The notes beneath the pieces were generated by a model that worked only from the letters and a program-made list of their open reading frames with translations, made no database searches and had not been told where the DNA came from. Shown here piece by piece: positions 1-8,105 of a DNA stretch of 48,071 nt. The stretch comes from Filomicrobium sp. (GTDB lineage Bacteria > Pseudomonadota > Alphaproteobacteria > Rhizobiales > Hyphomicrobiaceae). Numbering within the stretch: the stretch's first letter is position 1; each line of letters begins with the position of its first letter. Made by a program: the position numbers and the translations under genes. The stretch covers positions 1-48,071 of the forward strand of contig JARFQY010000252.1 of assembly GCA_029287535.1 (NCBI GenBank). Direction: 5' to 3'.

Positions 1-128
1 ACCCGGCCCTGATTGATGGCCTGCCCGGCGAAGCCATCGGACTGGCGATGGGCTTCATCTTCATACTGATCGCCTTTGTTCTGCCCCGGCGCCTTGCAGG
101 CGGCCAAGTCGTCGAACCCGCTGAGTAA
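1..128 (+). CDS. C-terminal end of an unidentified membrane protein (partial)
   Basis: The frame opening at base 3 is open from the window edge to a TAA at 126-128. It encodes about 41 residues: one hydrophobic segment (around GLAMGFIFILIAFVLP) followed by a short basic/polar tail. This looks like the last transmembrane helix and cytoplasmic tail of an integral membrane protein, perhaps a transporter permease, but too little is present to name the family. The 5' part lies outside the window. Confidence 0.5.
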   Translation, partial: PALIDGLPGEAIGLAMGFIFILIAFVLPRRLAGGQVVEPAE

Positions 129-263
129 GCAGATACAACAACTGTGCAGCACCTCGCGCCGAGGGTTTCCGCCCACGGCTCGAGCACTGTTCTGCTCCTA
201 CACCTCCAACCGGCCAAGGGCTTGCACGGTCCGCCAAACGCGGGTATCACCCCTGTCCTCCGT

Positions 264-338
264 TGGGGCGTAGCCAAGTGGTAAGGCAGCGGTTTTTGGT
301 ACCGCCATTCGGAGGTTCGAGTCCTCCCGCCCCAGCCA
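264..338 (+). tRNA. tRNA-Gln (anticodon UUG)
   Basis: A 75-nt cloverleaf can be folded by eye. The acceptor arms TGGGGCG and CGCCCCA pair, followed by discriminator G and an encoded CCA. The anticodon stem GCGGT/ACCGC encloses the 7-nt loop TTTTGGT, which places TTG at positions 34-36 (Gln). The T arm contains GGTTCGAGTCC. Confidence 0.95.
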
Positions 339-708
339 ATTTGCCGCCGGCCTCGCCGGCGATCGTCACCCTTCCAACAATATGTTTTCACGGTCGGATG
401 CCATCGATCCGACGCGTCAGCCCTGCGCCTCGTCGCACACGGGATCGGACGGGGAGCCCGCCAATCTGGACCCTCACGCAGTTTCCGCCGCGACCGTTGT
501 CTCAAATTGAGATGAAGTGAAAGAGTTTCGTAACCAGTATTGAGCGGTGATTACTTTAAATTTCTCTTGGCGAATTCTGGCAAATTCGAAGTTCCTCGAA
601 CAAATCAAGAAGTTATCAACGTTGCCGGGCTACTTTATTGGGCACAAGGGAAAAGATCCGTCTGGATTTGTCCCGATTTTAGAGTGGTCTTGTTGCGGAG
701 TATCTGCA
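339..708. other. Gene-free stretch with small inverted repeats
   Basis: No convincing gene is seen between the tRNA-Gln and the HlyD-type gene. The second half is AT-richer. It holds a 13-base palindrome TCTCAAATTGAGA (500-512) and an inverted repeat CGAATT-N6-AATTCG (571-588). These could be operator-like sites for the downstream adaptor gene, but nothing proves it. Confidence 0.4.
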
Positions 709-1506
709 GTGCGGCTCTCGGTTTGTATCGCGTCGGTCCTGCTCGTTGGGGCTATTGGCTCGCTGCCCGCATCTTCTGACGGAATGCCGCCTGACAGCAC
801 CTTTGACGATGGTTCGCTTGAGGCGCCCCGCGGGATCGTCATCTCACGTTCGAAAGCCGTCCTGGGTTCGGAATTGATGGCCCGGATAATCAAATTACCG
901 TTTTCGGATGGCGAGCACTTCGCCGCTGGCGACACTTTGCTGGAATTCGACTGCCGGCGTTACAAGGCCGAACTCGACGCCGCCCGAGCCGAGCAGCGAG
1001 CCGCACAACTCAGCGTCAAGGACAACACCGAACTGCGCCATCACAGGGCAGTGGGCCTCAATGAACTGGAGATCTCGCAAGCCAAGTTCGAGAAGGCCAG
1101 AGCCAGCGCGGACGCGCTCGCCGTGCGGCTGTCGCAATGCAAGATCGTTGCGCCGTTTTCAGGTCGCGTAGTGGAGAAGATCGTCAACGAGTACGAGATT
1201 CCCAAGGCGAATGAGCCTCTTTTGAAGATCGTTGACGACAAGAGCCTGGAGATTGAGCTGATCGTGCCGTCGGATTGGCTGGCCTGGCTGCAGATCGGTG
1301 AGGAATTCCGCTTCCGGATCGATGAGACCAGGCGCACCTACAATGTAACATTGAGTGGAATTGGTGCGGCAGTCGACCCGATTTCGCAAACCATCCGCAT
1401 CAAGGCGAGATTCTCCGATTCCCCAAATGACGTTTTGCCCGGAATGAGCGGATCGGCCCGTTTCGACAGGACCGTGCGTCGCGCCGAAGACAGTCAGGAA
1501 GGCTGA
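709..1506 (+). CDS. HlyD-family periplasmic adaptor (membrane fusion) protein
   Basis: This 265-residue protein has an N-terminal signal or anchor segment (SVCIASVLLVGAIGSLPA). A biotinyl-lipoyl-like half-motif (EAPRGIVISRSKAVLGSELM), a short helical hairpin rich in Ala, Glu and Arg, the second lipoyl half (CKIVAPFSGRVVEKIVNEYE) and a beta-barrel segment follow. That is the order seen in HlyD/RND adaptors. I chose GTG at 709 because GGAG ends 8 bases upstream and the signal peptide starts there; the frame stays open to 547. A GAF-type fragment begins 4 bases downstream, followed by a TolC tail, so this was probably one component of a tripartite efflux or secretion locus that has since decayed. 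Substrate unknown. Confidence 0.75.
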   Translation: MRLSVCIASVLLVGAIGSLPASSDGMPPDSTFDDGSLEAPRGIVISRSKAVLGSELMARIIKLPFSDGEHFAAGDTLLEFDCRRYKAELDAARAEQRAAQLSVKDNTELRHHRAVGLNELEISQAKFEKARASADALAVRLSQCKIVAPFSGRVVEKIVNEYEIPKANEPLLKIVDDKSLEIELIVPSDWLAWLQIGEEFRFRIDETRRTYNVTLSGIGAAVDPISQTIRIKARFSDSPNDVLPGMSGSARFDRTVRRAEDSQEG

Positions 1507-1510
1507 GTGA

Positions 1511-1957
1511 ATGTCCGCCGCCCCCAAGGCCCAATCTCCAAGAGTTCTAGGTCCCACTGCACCGCGGTCGCCGAATTCGGCCGCGAGTGCGCGCATGCCT
1601 ACCGAAGTGAGCGCCAACTCGAACGCCAAGGCCAACACTGGCTTGGAGTTTATTCTCGCCCTGGAAGCGCGGTTCCGCAGCGCCAAGAGCACAGAGGAAC
1701 TCTCCTACTTCGCCGCCAATGACGTTCGCAAGCTGACCGGCGCCCGGCAGATCTACATCCTCAAAGCGGACTTTCGCGACGTCTATCGAGTGAAGACCGT
1801 CTCCAGTGTCGCCGTTGTTGAATCCGATGCACTCGTGATCCGCTGGGTCGAGCGCCTGATCAAGGACATGGGCAAGGAAACCGATCTGGCTTCGCAGACC
1901 AAGTTCGAACTGCCGGCCTATTGTGATCCCGATTGCCAGGAGGCGCGCAGAAGTTGA
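1511..1957 (+). pseudogene. Truncated GAF-domain adaptor protein, N-terminal fragment
   Basis: ATG follows the preceding stop by 4 bases. The 148 residues start with a polar Ser/Ala/Pro-rich segment (1-38), then a GAF-like region (EFILALEARFRSAKSTEEL to about residue 135). Proteins of this kind, which sit beside HlyD adaptors, normally continue for several hundred residues into an adaptor domain. Here the frame ends abruptly after LPAYCDPDC at a TGA, and a different frame encoding the tail of a TolC protein takes over. I read this as the 5' remnant of a gene cut by a deletion. A short functional protein cannot be excluded. Confidence 0.6.
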
Positions 1958-2399
1958 GGCCCGCGACGATCTTCTCGACGCGCGCGCTCTGGCTGTCACC
2001 ATGGCGATTATGACCCAGGTCCACGTCTCCCGTGCGCGCCTTATCCACGCCCGCAGAAGATACCGTGTCGCCGAAGAATTCTACGACGTTCAATATCGCA
2101 TCCTGCTTCAGATCCGAACGGCCCTCGAAGCCGGAAGGGTCAGCGAGCAAACCGCCATTCGCGAGGAAATGAATACCCTGGTCGCGCGCGTGAAACTCGA
2201 TTTGGCATTTGTTGAATTGCAAAACGCCTTTGCCAACGCTTACGCTTCGATCGGTCAGGATCCATTTGAGGATGGCTTCTTCTCAGGCGAAGAATCGGTG
2301 CAGGAGCTGGAAGCTTCACTGCGAGACAAGTGGCGTGTGCTGGGTGATCGGCATGCCAGTATAGAGGGCCTATTGCGCCGGCGGCGCGTGCCGACGTAA
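1923..2399 (+). pseudogene. TolC-family outer-membrane efflux protein, C-terminal remnant
   Basis: The frame encodes about 158 residues dominated by long amphipathic helices (MAIMTQVHVSRARL, FYDVQYRILLQIRTALEAG, FVELQNAFANAYASIGQDPF). The AYASIGxDPF-type ending is characteristic of the last helix pair of TolC-like channels in this kind of locus. A complete TolC protein has well over 400 residues and a signal peptide; neither is present. The true coding homology begins around 1940-1955, where the frame of the GAF fragment ends, so the middle of both genes seems to be missing. No good ribosome binding site is visible. Confidence 0.6.
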
Positions 2400-2548
2400 T
2401 TGCCCCGGCACCTGCGGCGTGGACCATCGCCCACAGGACAATCGAGCAAGTCGCGTTACAGACTGGCATTCAAGGGGCGCTGCTGTTAAGCCTCTCGCGG
2501 CATGATCAAGCGGGCAATAATGATCCACGGGCCCGACCTGAGGGGTGC

Positions 2549-3562
2549 ATGACGAATCCAACTTTGATCGAGGTGACTCGCGGTCCGCTGCTTGAGAGCT
2601 TCCATACGGGTGCGCTCGCGGTTGTTAGCGCGACCTCTGGTGTATTGTTATCGCTAGGAGATACGCAGCGCGCAGTCTACCCGCGCTCCGCCATCAAGTC
2701 ATTGCAGGCCCTGCCGCTCATCGAGTCTGGGGCGGCTGATCACTATGGCTTTGGTGATGCGGCGATCGCACTGGCTTGTGCCTCACATACGGGAACGACA
2801 GCGCATACCGAGGTTGCCGAAGCGATGCTCGCCGCAGTGGGCTTGACGGAGGCGGATCTGGGCTGTGGACGACACGCCCCCCTCGGCGCCAAGGCCGCCA
2901 AGGAGCTGTGGCGGTCGGGCGGAGAGCCAACGCAGTTGCATAACAACTGCTCTGGCAAGCACGCCGGAATGCTGGCGACGGCACGCCACATCGGTTTGCC
3001 GATCGAGGACTATTGGCGTGCAAACCACCCCATGCAGCAGCGTGTCCTTGAAGTTCTCTGCGAGTTATCGGACTTGGACCTCGGACCAAAAGTCATGGGG
3101 CTTGATGGCTGTTCGCTTCCCAACTGGGCGATGCCGCTGCAGTCGATGGCCGAGGTGTTCGCCAAGCTTGTCAGCGGCGATGGAATTGACGCACAGCGCG
3201 CGGCCGCGTTCCAGCGCATCATGCAAGCCTGCTGGAGTGAGCCCGATCTGGTCGCCGGTCCTGGCCGCGTCGACAGTGTCGTCATGGCGAAACTCCCTGG
3301 CCGCGTCTTTTTGAAGACCGGCGCGGAGGGCGTTTACTGCGGCGGATTTCCAGAACTCAAGGTCGGTTTCGCGCTCAAGATTGACGATGGCACCACCCGC
3401 GCGTCCGCTGGCACGGCAATGGCGATCGTTGAGCACGTCGTACCGGAAGCTGTCGGGCTCATGCACCGCGATGTGCTTAAGAGTTGGCGTGGTATCGAGG
3501 TCGGAACCATTCGTACGGCTCCGGCGCTTGCTGAGGCGCTGGCAAAGCTCAAGCTGTCCTAG
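2549..3562 (+). CDS. L-asparaginase II family protein (Rhizobium-type)
   Basis: A 337-residue protein of the Rhizobium etli-type asparaginase family, unrelated to the bacterial AnsA/AnsB fold, predicted to hydrolyse asparagine to aspartate and ammonia in the cytoplasm. Family landmarks are visible: the Ser-x-x-Lys pair in PRSAIKS (Ser47/Lys50), the NNCSGKHAG motif whose Cys and Lys contact zinc in the characterised enzyme, and the second zinc Cys in LDGCSLPN. Length matches the family. The ATG is preceded by GAGGGG at close spacing. It stands alone, convergent with the peptidase gene 9 bases downstream. Confidence 0.88.
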   Translation: MTNPTLIEVTRGPLLESFHTGALAVVSATSGVLLSLGDTQRAVYPRSAIKSLQALPLIESGAADHYGFGDAAIALACASHTGTTAHTEVAEAMLAAVGLTEADLGCGRHAPLGAKAAKELWRSGGEPTQLHNNCSGKHAGMLATARHIGLPIEDYWRANHPMQQRVLEVLCELSDLDLGPKVMGLDGCSLPNWAMPLQSMAEVFAKLVSGDGIDAQRAAAFQRIMQACWSEPDLVAGPGRVDSVVMAKLPGRVFLKTGAEGVYCGGFPELKVGFALKIDDGTTRASAGTAMAIVEHVVPEAVGLMHRDVLKSWRGIEVGTIRTAPALAEALAKLKLS

Positions 3563-3571
3563 AAACCCGGC

Positions 3572-4243
3572 TCATGAGCGTCCCTCTGGCGGCTTGGCGC
3601 GCGTCGAGGAGTTGGCTCGTTGGGCATTGTCACTGTCCAAGTCGTCCTCAACGCAAGCGCGTATGATTTCCAGTCCGCCGCGCACGGCATCCGCCATTGT
3701 CATCGGCTGGCTTTTCGATGTCAGAGTCGTGGGCACATGAATAAATCCCGCTCGCAGTCCCGGTTGCGCCCGAGACAGCGTGTCAAACAACACCGCGTTG
3801 CACAGATAGCCGCCTGCGTCATCCGACAGCTCCGCCGGCAGGCCGCAACTACGAAGACGCGAAACGACGGCTGTGTAGGGAATGGTACTAGCTTTGCCCG
3901 CTTCTCCATGACCACCAAGGAAATCAGGCGGCGGCAGTTCACCAACGGCATCCGCTGCCGTCCTGCAGGCGGTTGCTGCTCGCGTTTCAATGACAAAGCC
4001 GGAAGCGGCCTCTGACACCCCGAAATGCAGCACCACCGCTGGGTTGAATTGCTCGATGAGCCGCCGCGCTTTGCCCGGACCGTCCCGCCACGAAACCGGC
4101 AGCACCTCGAAGGCAAAGTCAACATCGCGAATGAGCCGTTGCGCTCTCTCCGCGATTTCCGGCACGAGCTTGCTGGTGGCGTTCTCTTCAACGCCGGGAA
4201 ACGGCCCGAAGCCGGTCAGTAGAATGCGCTTTCGTCTAGTCAC
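3572..4243 (-). CDS. Pyroglutamyl-peptidase-like cysteine peptidase (C15 family)
   Basis: A 223-residue homologue of pyrrolidone-carboxylate peptidase, which removes N-terminal pyroglutamate from peptides. The opening motif LLTGFGPFPG, the catalytic-type Glu in FGVSEAASG, the nucleophile Cys in GGYLCNAVLF and the His in GFIHVP are all present in the expected order. The Asp/Asn/Arg-rich tail beyond residue 200 looks dispensable. Its ATG overlaps the stop of meaB by 4 bases (ATGA), so the two are probably translated together. A link between this peptidase and the mutase chaperone is not known to me. Confidence 0.82.
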   Translation of the reverse strand: MTRRKRILLTGFGPFPGVEENATSKLVPEIAERAQRLIRDVDFAFEVLPVSWRDGPGKARRLIEQFNPAVVLHFGVSEAASGFVIETRAATACRTAADAVGELPPPDFLGGHGEAGKASTIPYTAVVSRLRSCGLPAELSDDAGGYLCNAVLFDTLSRAQPGLRAGFIHVPTTLTSKSQPMTMADAVRGGLEIIRACVEDDLDSDNAQRANSSTRAKPPEGRS

Positions 4244-5274
4244 GACATTCCCATTAGGGCCATGACCTGACCGACGGCCAATGTCGGTAGCAGGCGCCCT
4301 GCTCTGACATCCTCTTCGATGCGGGGCAGCTCCCGCGCGACATCTGGATTGGCTTTGAGCGCAGCCATCAGTCGCTCTTCCAGCATATCCCGCATCCAGG
4401 CCACCGCCTGACGTTGCCGCCGCTCATCGAATTCACCGGACGCCTGCGTTAGATCACGGTGCTGGACGACCTTCGACCACAGTTCGTCGAGCCCTTGGTT
4501 GGTCGCACCGGACATTGTGATTACGGGAGGTGACCAGGTCTCCGACTGCGGCGCGAGGATGTGCAAGGCGTTTCGGTACTCCGCTGCGGCGGCCTTCGCC
4601 CGCGTTACGTTCTCTCCGTCGGCTTTATTGATGGCGATCATGTCGGCGATTTCAATGATGCCCTTCTTGATGCCCTGCAGATCATCACCACCGCCTGGGA
4701 GCAGCAGGACGAGGAAAAAATCGACCATATCGGCGACCGCGACTTCGGACTGCCCGACGCCCACCGTTTCAACGATTATCACGTCAAATCCCGCGGCCTC
4801 CACCAGCGCCATCGTCTCCCGCGTTTTGCGCGTGACACCGCCAAGTGTCCCCGACGTTGGCGAGGGCCTGATGAAGGCGTTGGAATGGACTGCAAGCCGG
4901 GCCATTCGCGTTTTGTCGCCGAGGATCGAACCGCCGGTACGTTTTGAAGTCGGATCGACAGCCAGCACTGCGACCTTGTGACCGGCTTCGACGAGGTTCA
5001 TTCCGAGTTGATCGATCGTGGTTGACTTGCCGACGCCGGGCACGCCGGTAATACCGAGCCGAACCGCTTTACCCGTTCGATCAATGAGTTGTTGAAGAAT
5101 CTTTTGTGCTAACTCCTGATGCTGCGGCCGCGTGCTTTCAATAAGCGTGATTGCGCGCGCCAACAGCGCCCTGTCGCCCGCGGCGATCCCCTCGACAAAG
5201 TCTTCCGCGCGCAGAGGGCCCGCGCGCCGCGCGCCGGACTGAGCGGGAGGAGTTTCGCTTGGTATTTCCGACAT
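4240..5274 (-). CDS. meaB: Methylmalonyl-CoA mutase-associated GTPase MeaB
   Basis: A 344-residue G3E-family GTPase (ArgK/MeaB/MMAA). In order it shows a helical N-terminus, Walker A GVPGVGKS, the DPTSKRTGGSILGDKTRM stretch, the switch-like ETVGVGQSE and the guanine-specificity motif NKAD. MeaB escorts adenosylcobalamin into methylmalonyl-CoA mutase and protects it from inactivation. ATG at 5274 is preferred (AGAGAG upstream); the frame is open further upstream but that stretch is not conserved-looking. The mutase itself lies at 9.8-11.9 kb on the same strand, separated by unrelated genes. In serine-cycle methylotrophs both serve the ethylmalonyl-CoA pathway. Confidence 0.93.
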   Translation of the reverse strand: MSEIPSETPPAQSGARRAGPLRAEDFVEGIAAGDRALLARAITLIESTRPQHQELAQKILQQLIDRTGKAVRLGITGVPGVGKSTTIDQLGMNLVEAGHKVAVLAVDPTSKRTGGSILGDKTRMARLAVHSNAFIRPSPTSGTLGGVTRKTRETMALVEAAGFDVIIVETVGVGQSEVAVADMVDFFLVLLLPGGGDDLQGIKKGIIEIADMIAINKADGENVTRAKAAAAEYRNALHILAPQSETWSPPVITMSGATNQGLDELWSKVVQHRDLTQASGEFDERRQRQAVAWMRDMLEERLMAALKANPDVARELPRIEEDVRAGRLLPTLAVGQVMALMGMS

Positions 5275-5607
5275 CTTTGCTCTCTTTATTGTGGCAGCGA
5301 GCATCCCCAAGTTCGCGCTCCGCCGCAAGGTCTTGACCACGCAACGCAGTGGGCAACAAGTGCGCAAGTGCCATTCAGGGAGTCAATTGCTCGTCATATT
5401 CCAGCTGTTAGGGTATTCCGGGTTCGTAGAGGTGTTTTGCCGTCAGTAAATGCGCGTTATTCGGTCCGGAGCCATGACAATGGCCTTCGCGGACGGCCGT
5501 GCGCCCCGAGGCCTCGGCGGAGGCAGGAACCCCGAGTTTCTGCCGGACGCGCCGTAGCTAAACGAGATCGCCTAGGAATTGCCTCCTGGACAACAAGGAG
5601 TGGTGTG
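5275..5607. other. Divergent intergenic region between meaB and a hydrolase gene
   Basis: These 333 bases separate two divergent genes and should hold both promoters. The region is open in the rightward frame back to 5119, but that reading overlaps meaB, is arginine-rich and low in quality, so I treat it as non-coding. AAGGAG at 5595-5600 is the ribosome binding site of the rightward gene. I see no clear -35/-10 pair. Confidence 0.4.
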
Positions 5608-7428
5608 ATGCGGAAACTTTTGAATCTTGGTATTGCCGCCATACTGGCGCTTGCGGCCGCGGCCTGCGGCGACTCAGGCACGGATAAGGCCATGGCGCCG
5701 CCGCCGTCTGCCTCCGAGGAAGCCCCCATCGACAAAAAACTGGAGGGGAAACCGCAGCCCAAGAAGGAGGCTCGCGTCCCCGTCAAGCCGGAAGAAGAGC
5801 GAGCGGCGGAAATGGCCAGCGAAGAGGCGCCTGCCGCGATTGTTGAAGAAACCGAGGAAATGGTGGCTGCCGAAGACGACGCCGCCCCTGACGGTGCCGC
5901 CGCCCCCGAAGCCGAGATTGCCGCCGTGCCCGATGCACCTCCGGCCGCTGCAGTCAAGCCACCCGCGGCCGCCAACGGCAAGCCCGCAACAGGCTACAAG
6001 CCATCAGCAAGGGGGCCCTCAAAGAATGGGGGGCAAGCCAGCAATCGCCGCTCCTATAAGCGGACGCGGCCCCTCAAAAAAAACAACGAGACGACACGGA
6101 GCGATAAGTCACTCTCCAAGAATTTTGGGGCAAAGCGCGGGGCTGGCTTCGGTACGGGCGGTGGCGGCGGAGCCGGAGGCGCCATTGGAGGTCGCGGTCT
6201 TGCGCCAGCCGCGCCTCCGCTTGAAAACCCCAAGAGCCTTCCAGCCCAACCCCCGGTCGCTGACGCACCGCCCCCAGCCGCGACACCCGCGCCCGCCGCG
6301 CCAGATAGCTCCGTAGCGCTCGAAAGCCGTCCGCCGGCCCCCGCTGCGCCGCCGGCCCCCGCTGCGGCGGCGAAACCCGACGAGGAGGCCGATTGGTCTG
6401 TCGTGCCTATCTTCTTCGGTACGGACCGGTACCGCACCGACACGGCGTCCAGGGTTGCCTATGACTGGAAGCGAGGCCGCAGGCTGGAACTTGGCCGCGC
6501 GCTCGTCACTGTTCCAAAGAAGCATGAAGTTCCGATGGTGGAACGCCCCTGGGCGATCAAGATCCCATATCTTGAGATCACCCTTTACGAGGAGGACGAG
6601 GACCCCAAGGAGCACTTCACTTTGAAAGACATCAAGGTGCTCACCAAGGAGGAGTTTCTGGCAAAGGTGCGAGAAAAACTCGCTGCTTCAGAACGCTTCA
6701 AGGATCATGCGCTGGTGTTCGTGCATGGCTATAAGACGAAGTTTGACAACGCCATCTACCGGACGGCCCAGATTGCCTACGACCTGAAGTTCGACGGCGC
6801 CACCTTCCTTTACAGTTGGCCCTCGGGAGGGACCTTGCAGGGCTACACCTATGACCGCGAAAGTGCGGCCCAGGCGGAGCCCTATCTGCGAGATTTTCTT
6901 GAGTTGGTGCGCGATGACACGGGCGCCAAGAAGCTCAGCGTTATCGCTCACTCGATGGGAAATCAGCCACTCCTGCGCGTGCTTCAGGATTTGAAACGCT
7001 CGTTGCCGGAAGGCGTCCTCATATCGCAGCTGATCCTGGCCGCACCCGACGTCGACCGTGACAGCTTCGAGAACATTGTCAGCTCGATCAAGGGCATTGC
7101 CGAGGGCATCACGCTGTATGCTGCTGCCAACGACACCGCGCTGCAGGTTTCAAGGCAGGTCAACGGCGGTGTTCCGCGCGCGGGCGACGTCCCGGAGGGC
7201 GGCCCTATTGTCATAGAGGGCATCGACACGATTGATGCCACCGCGACCAGCATGGACAGCGTCGGGATCAATCACTCGGGTTATGCAGAAAACAATGCTC
7301 TGCTGACCGATATCGGAAAGTTGATCGGTCAAGGTGTGCGCCCACCCGAAGTCCGCTTGCCGACGCTGGAGCGCGTCGAGACCGCCAAAGGCGCCTATTG
7401 GCGCTATCCCACTGCTAATGCACAATAA
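5608..7428 (+). CDS. Putative lipoprotein with a DUF900-type alpha/beta-hydrolase domain
   Basis: A 606-residue protein. A signal sequence ends in LAAAACGDSG, a plausible though not perfect lipobox. Residues about 25-270 are low-complexity, rich in Ala, Pro, Glu and Lys with a Gly-rich patch (GTGGGGGAGGAIGG). The C-terminal half from VVPIFFGTDR is an alpha/beta hydrolase of the DUF900 esterase/lipase-like family: FVHGYKTKFDNA, FLYSWPSGG, the nucleophile elbow IAHSMGN, acid candidates in APDVD or AANDT, and His in GINHSGYAEN. It is likely anchored in the cell envelope with the acidic linker spanning the periplasm. Start chosen by AAGGAG seven bases before ATG. Substrate unknown. Confidence 0.8.
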   Translation: MRKLLNLGIAAILALAAAACGDSGTDKAMAPPPSASEEAPIDKKLEGKPQPKKEARVPVKPEEERAAEMASEEAPAAIVEETEEMVAAEDDAAPDGAAAPEAEIAAVPDAPPAAAVKPPAAANGKPATGYKPSARGPSKNGGQASNRRSYKRTRPLKKNNETTRSDKSLSKNFGAKRGAGFGTGGGGGAGGAIGGRGLAPAAPPLENPKSLPAQPPVADAPPPAATPAPAAPDSSVALESRPPAPAAPPAPAAAAKPDEEADWSVVPIFFGTDRYRTDTASRVAYDWKRGRRLELGRALVTVPKKHEVPMVERPWAIKIPYLEITLYEEDEDPKEHFTLKDIKVLTKEEFLAKVREKLAASERFKDHALVFVHGYKTKFDNAIYRTAQIAYDLKFDGATFLYSWPSGGTLQGYTYDRESAAQAEPYLRDFLELVRDDTGAKKLSVIAHSMGNQPLLRVLQDLKRSLPEGVLISQLILAAPDVDRDSFENIVSSIKGIAEGITLYAAANDTALQVSRQVNGGVPRAGDVPEGGPIVIEGIDTIDATATSMDSVGINHSGYAENNALLTDIGKLIGQGVRPPEVRLPTLERVETAKGAYWRYPTANAQ

Positions 7429-7431
7429 ACT

Positions 7432-7470
7432 AAGGGCCGAGCCTGGAAATCGCCAGTCCCGGCCTTATTC
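7432..7470 (+). terminator. Possible imperfect terminator hairpin after the hydrolase gene
   Basis: AAGG-G-CCG and TGG on the left pair with CCA and CGG-CCTT on the right around an internal mismatch. The T-rich tract that follows is weak (TTATTCT). It starts just after the TAA of the hydrolase gene. Confidence 0.3.
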
Positions 7471-7535
7471 TGTCCCGTAAAGCAGACCATGAGTCGTGCC
7501 GATGGCGACCCCGCTACATCGAACATGGGCAGAAC

Positions 7536-7970
7536 ATGACAAATTCTGGAAGGCACATTCGCTTGGCAATCGCGGCCGCTGCGGTGGGCTGTATGATGTT
7601 TGCGGTGCCGCGACCCGTGGCTGCTGAAGAGACGTTCGTCTGCGATGATGGGCGGGTTCTCACGCTGACACAGCAACAAATCTCCGAAATGGTCCATACG
7701 GACCCGTGCATAGCGAAGTACTTTGGCCGAGAGATTTCGGCGCCGCCCGCTGTCGCGCCGCCTCCCGCTGTTCCTGTCGATTTGCCGTTGCCGACACGCA
7801 AGCCTACGGAGATCGCCACACAACTTCGGGATTCAGCGGTCAACCCCACCGCTCCGGCGGCTGCCCGCGAGCCGGTCGCCATTGCCGATGTGCCGTCGGA
7901 CTACAGGAACGTCCACATCATCAACGCGGGCAAAGGGGGGGCTCCGGCTTACTACAATCACACCCGCTAA
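7536..7970 (+). CDS. Secreted hypothetical protein, Pro/Ala-rich
   Basis: 144 residues with a clear signal peptide (IAAAAVGCMMFAVPRPVAA, cleavage near AAEE). A short region with two cysteines (FVCDDGRVL and HTDPCIAKYFG) follows, spaced so that they could form a disulfide, then a Pro/Ala-rich linker and the tail AGKGGAPAYYNHTR. I do not recognise the family. It sits between two other secreted proteins, all rightward, which suggests a local set of envelope proteins. No strong ribosome binding site precedes the ATG. Confidence 0.6.
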   Translation: MTNSGRHIRLAIAAAAVGCMMFAVPRPVAAEETFVCDDGRVLTLTQQQISEMVHTDPCIAKYFGREISAPPAVAPPPAVPVDLPLPTRKPTEIATQLRDSAVNPTAPAAAREPVAIADVPSDYRNVHIINAGKGGAPAYYNHTR

Positions 7971-8105
7971 TCTGGCAGATAGCGAGAATTGTATGGCGCT
8001 ACGGACGCTCAGCTCGCGGCAAAACCACAAGTAAATTGTTCGTTAACCGCTTTGTGCGAACCTTTTCTCTGAAAGCCCGAGTTTTGTTCAGAGTCGTAGG
8101 GTGCT

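Noticed and set aside
5119-5607. Upstream extension of the hydrolase reading frame, overlapping meaB
   Set aside because: The extension overlaps meaB on the other strand, is Arg/Ala-rich, and a good start with AAGGAG and a signal sequence exists at 5608.
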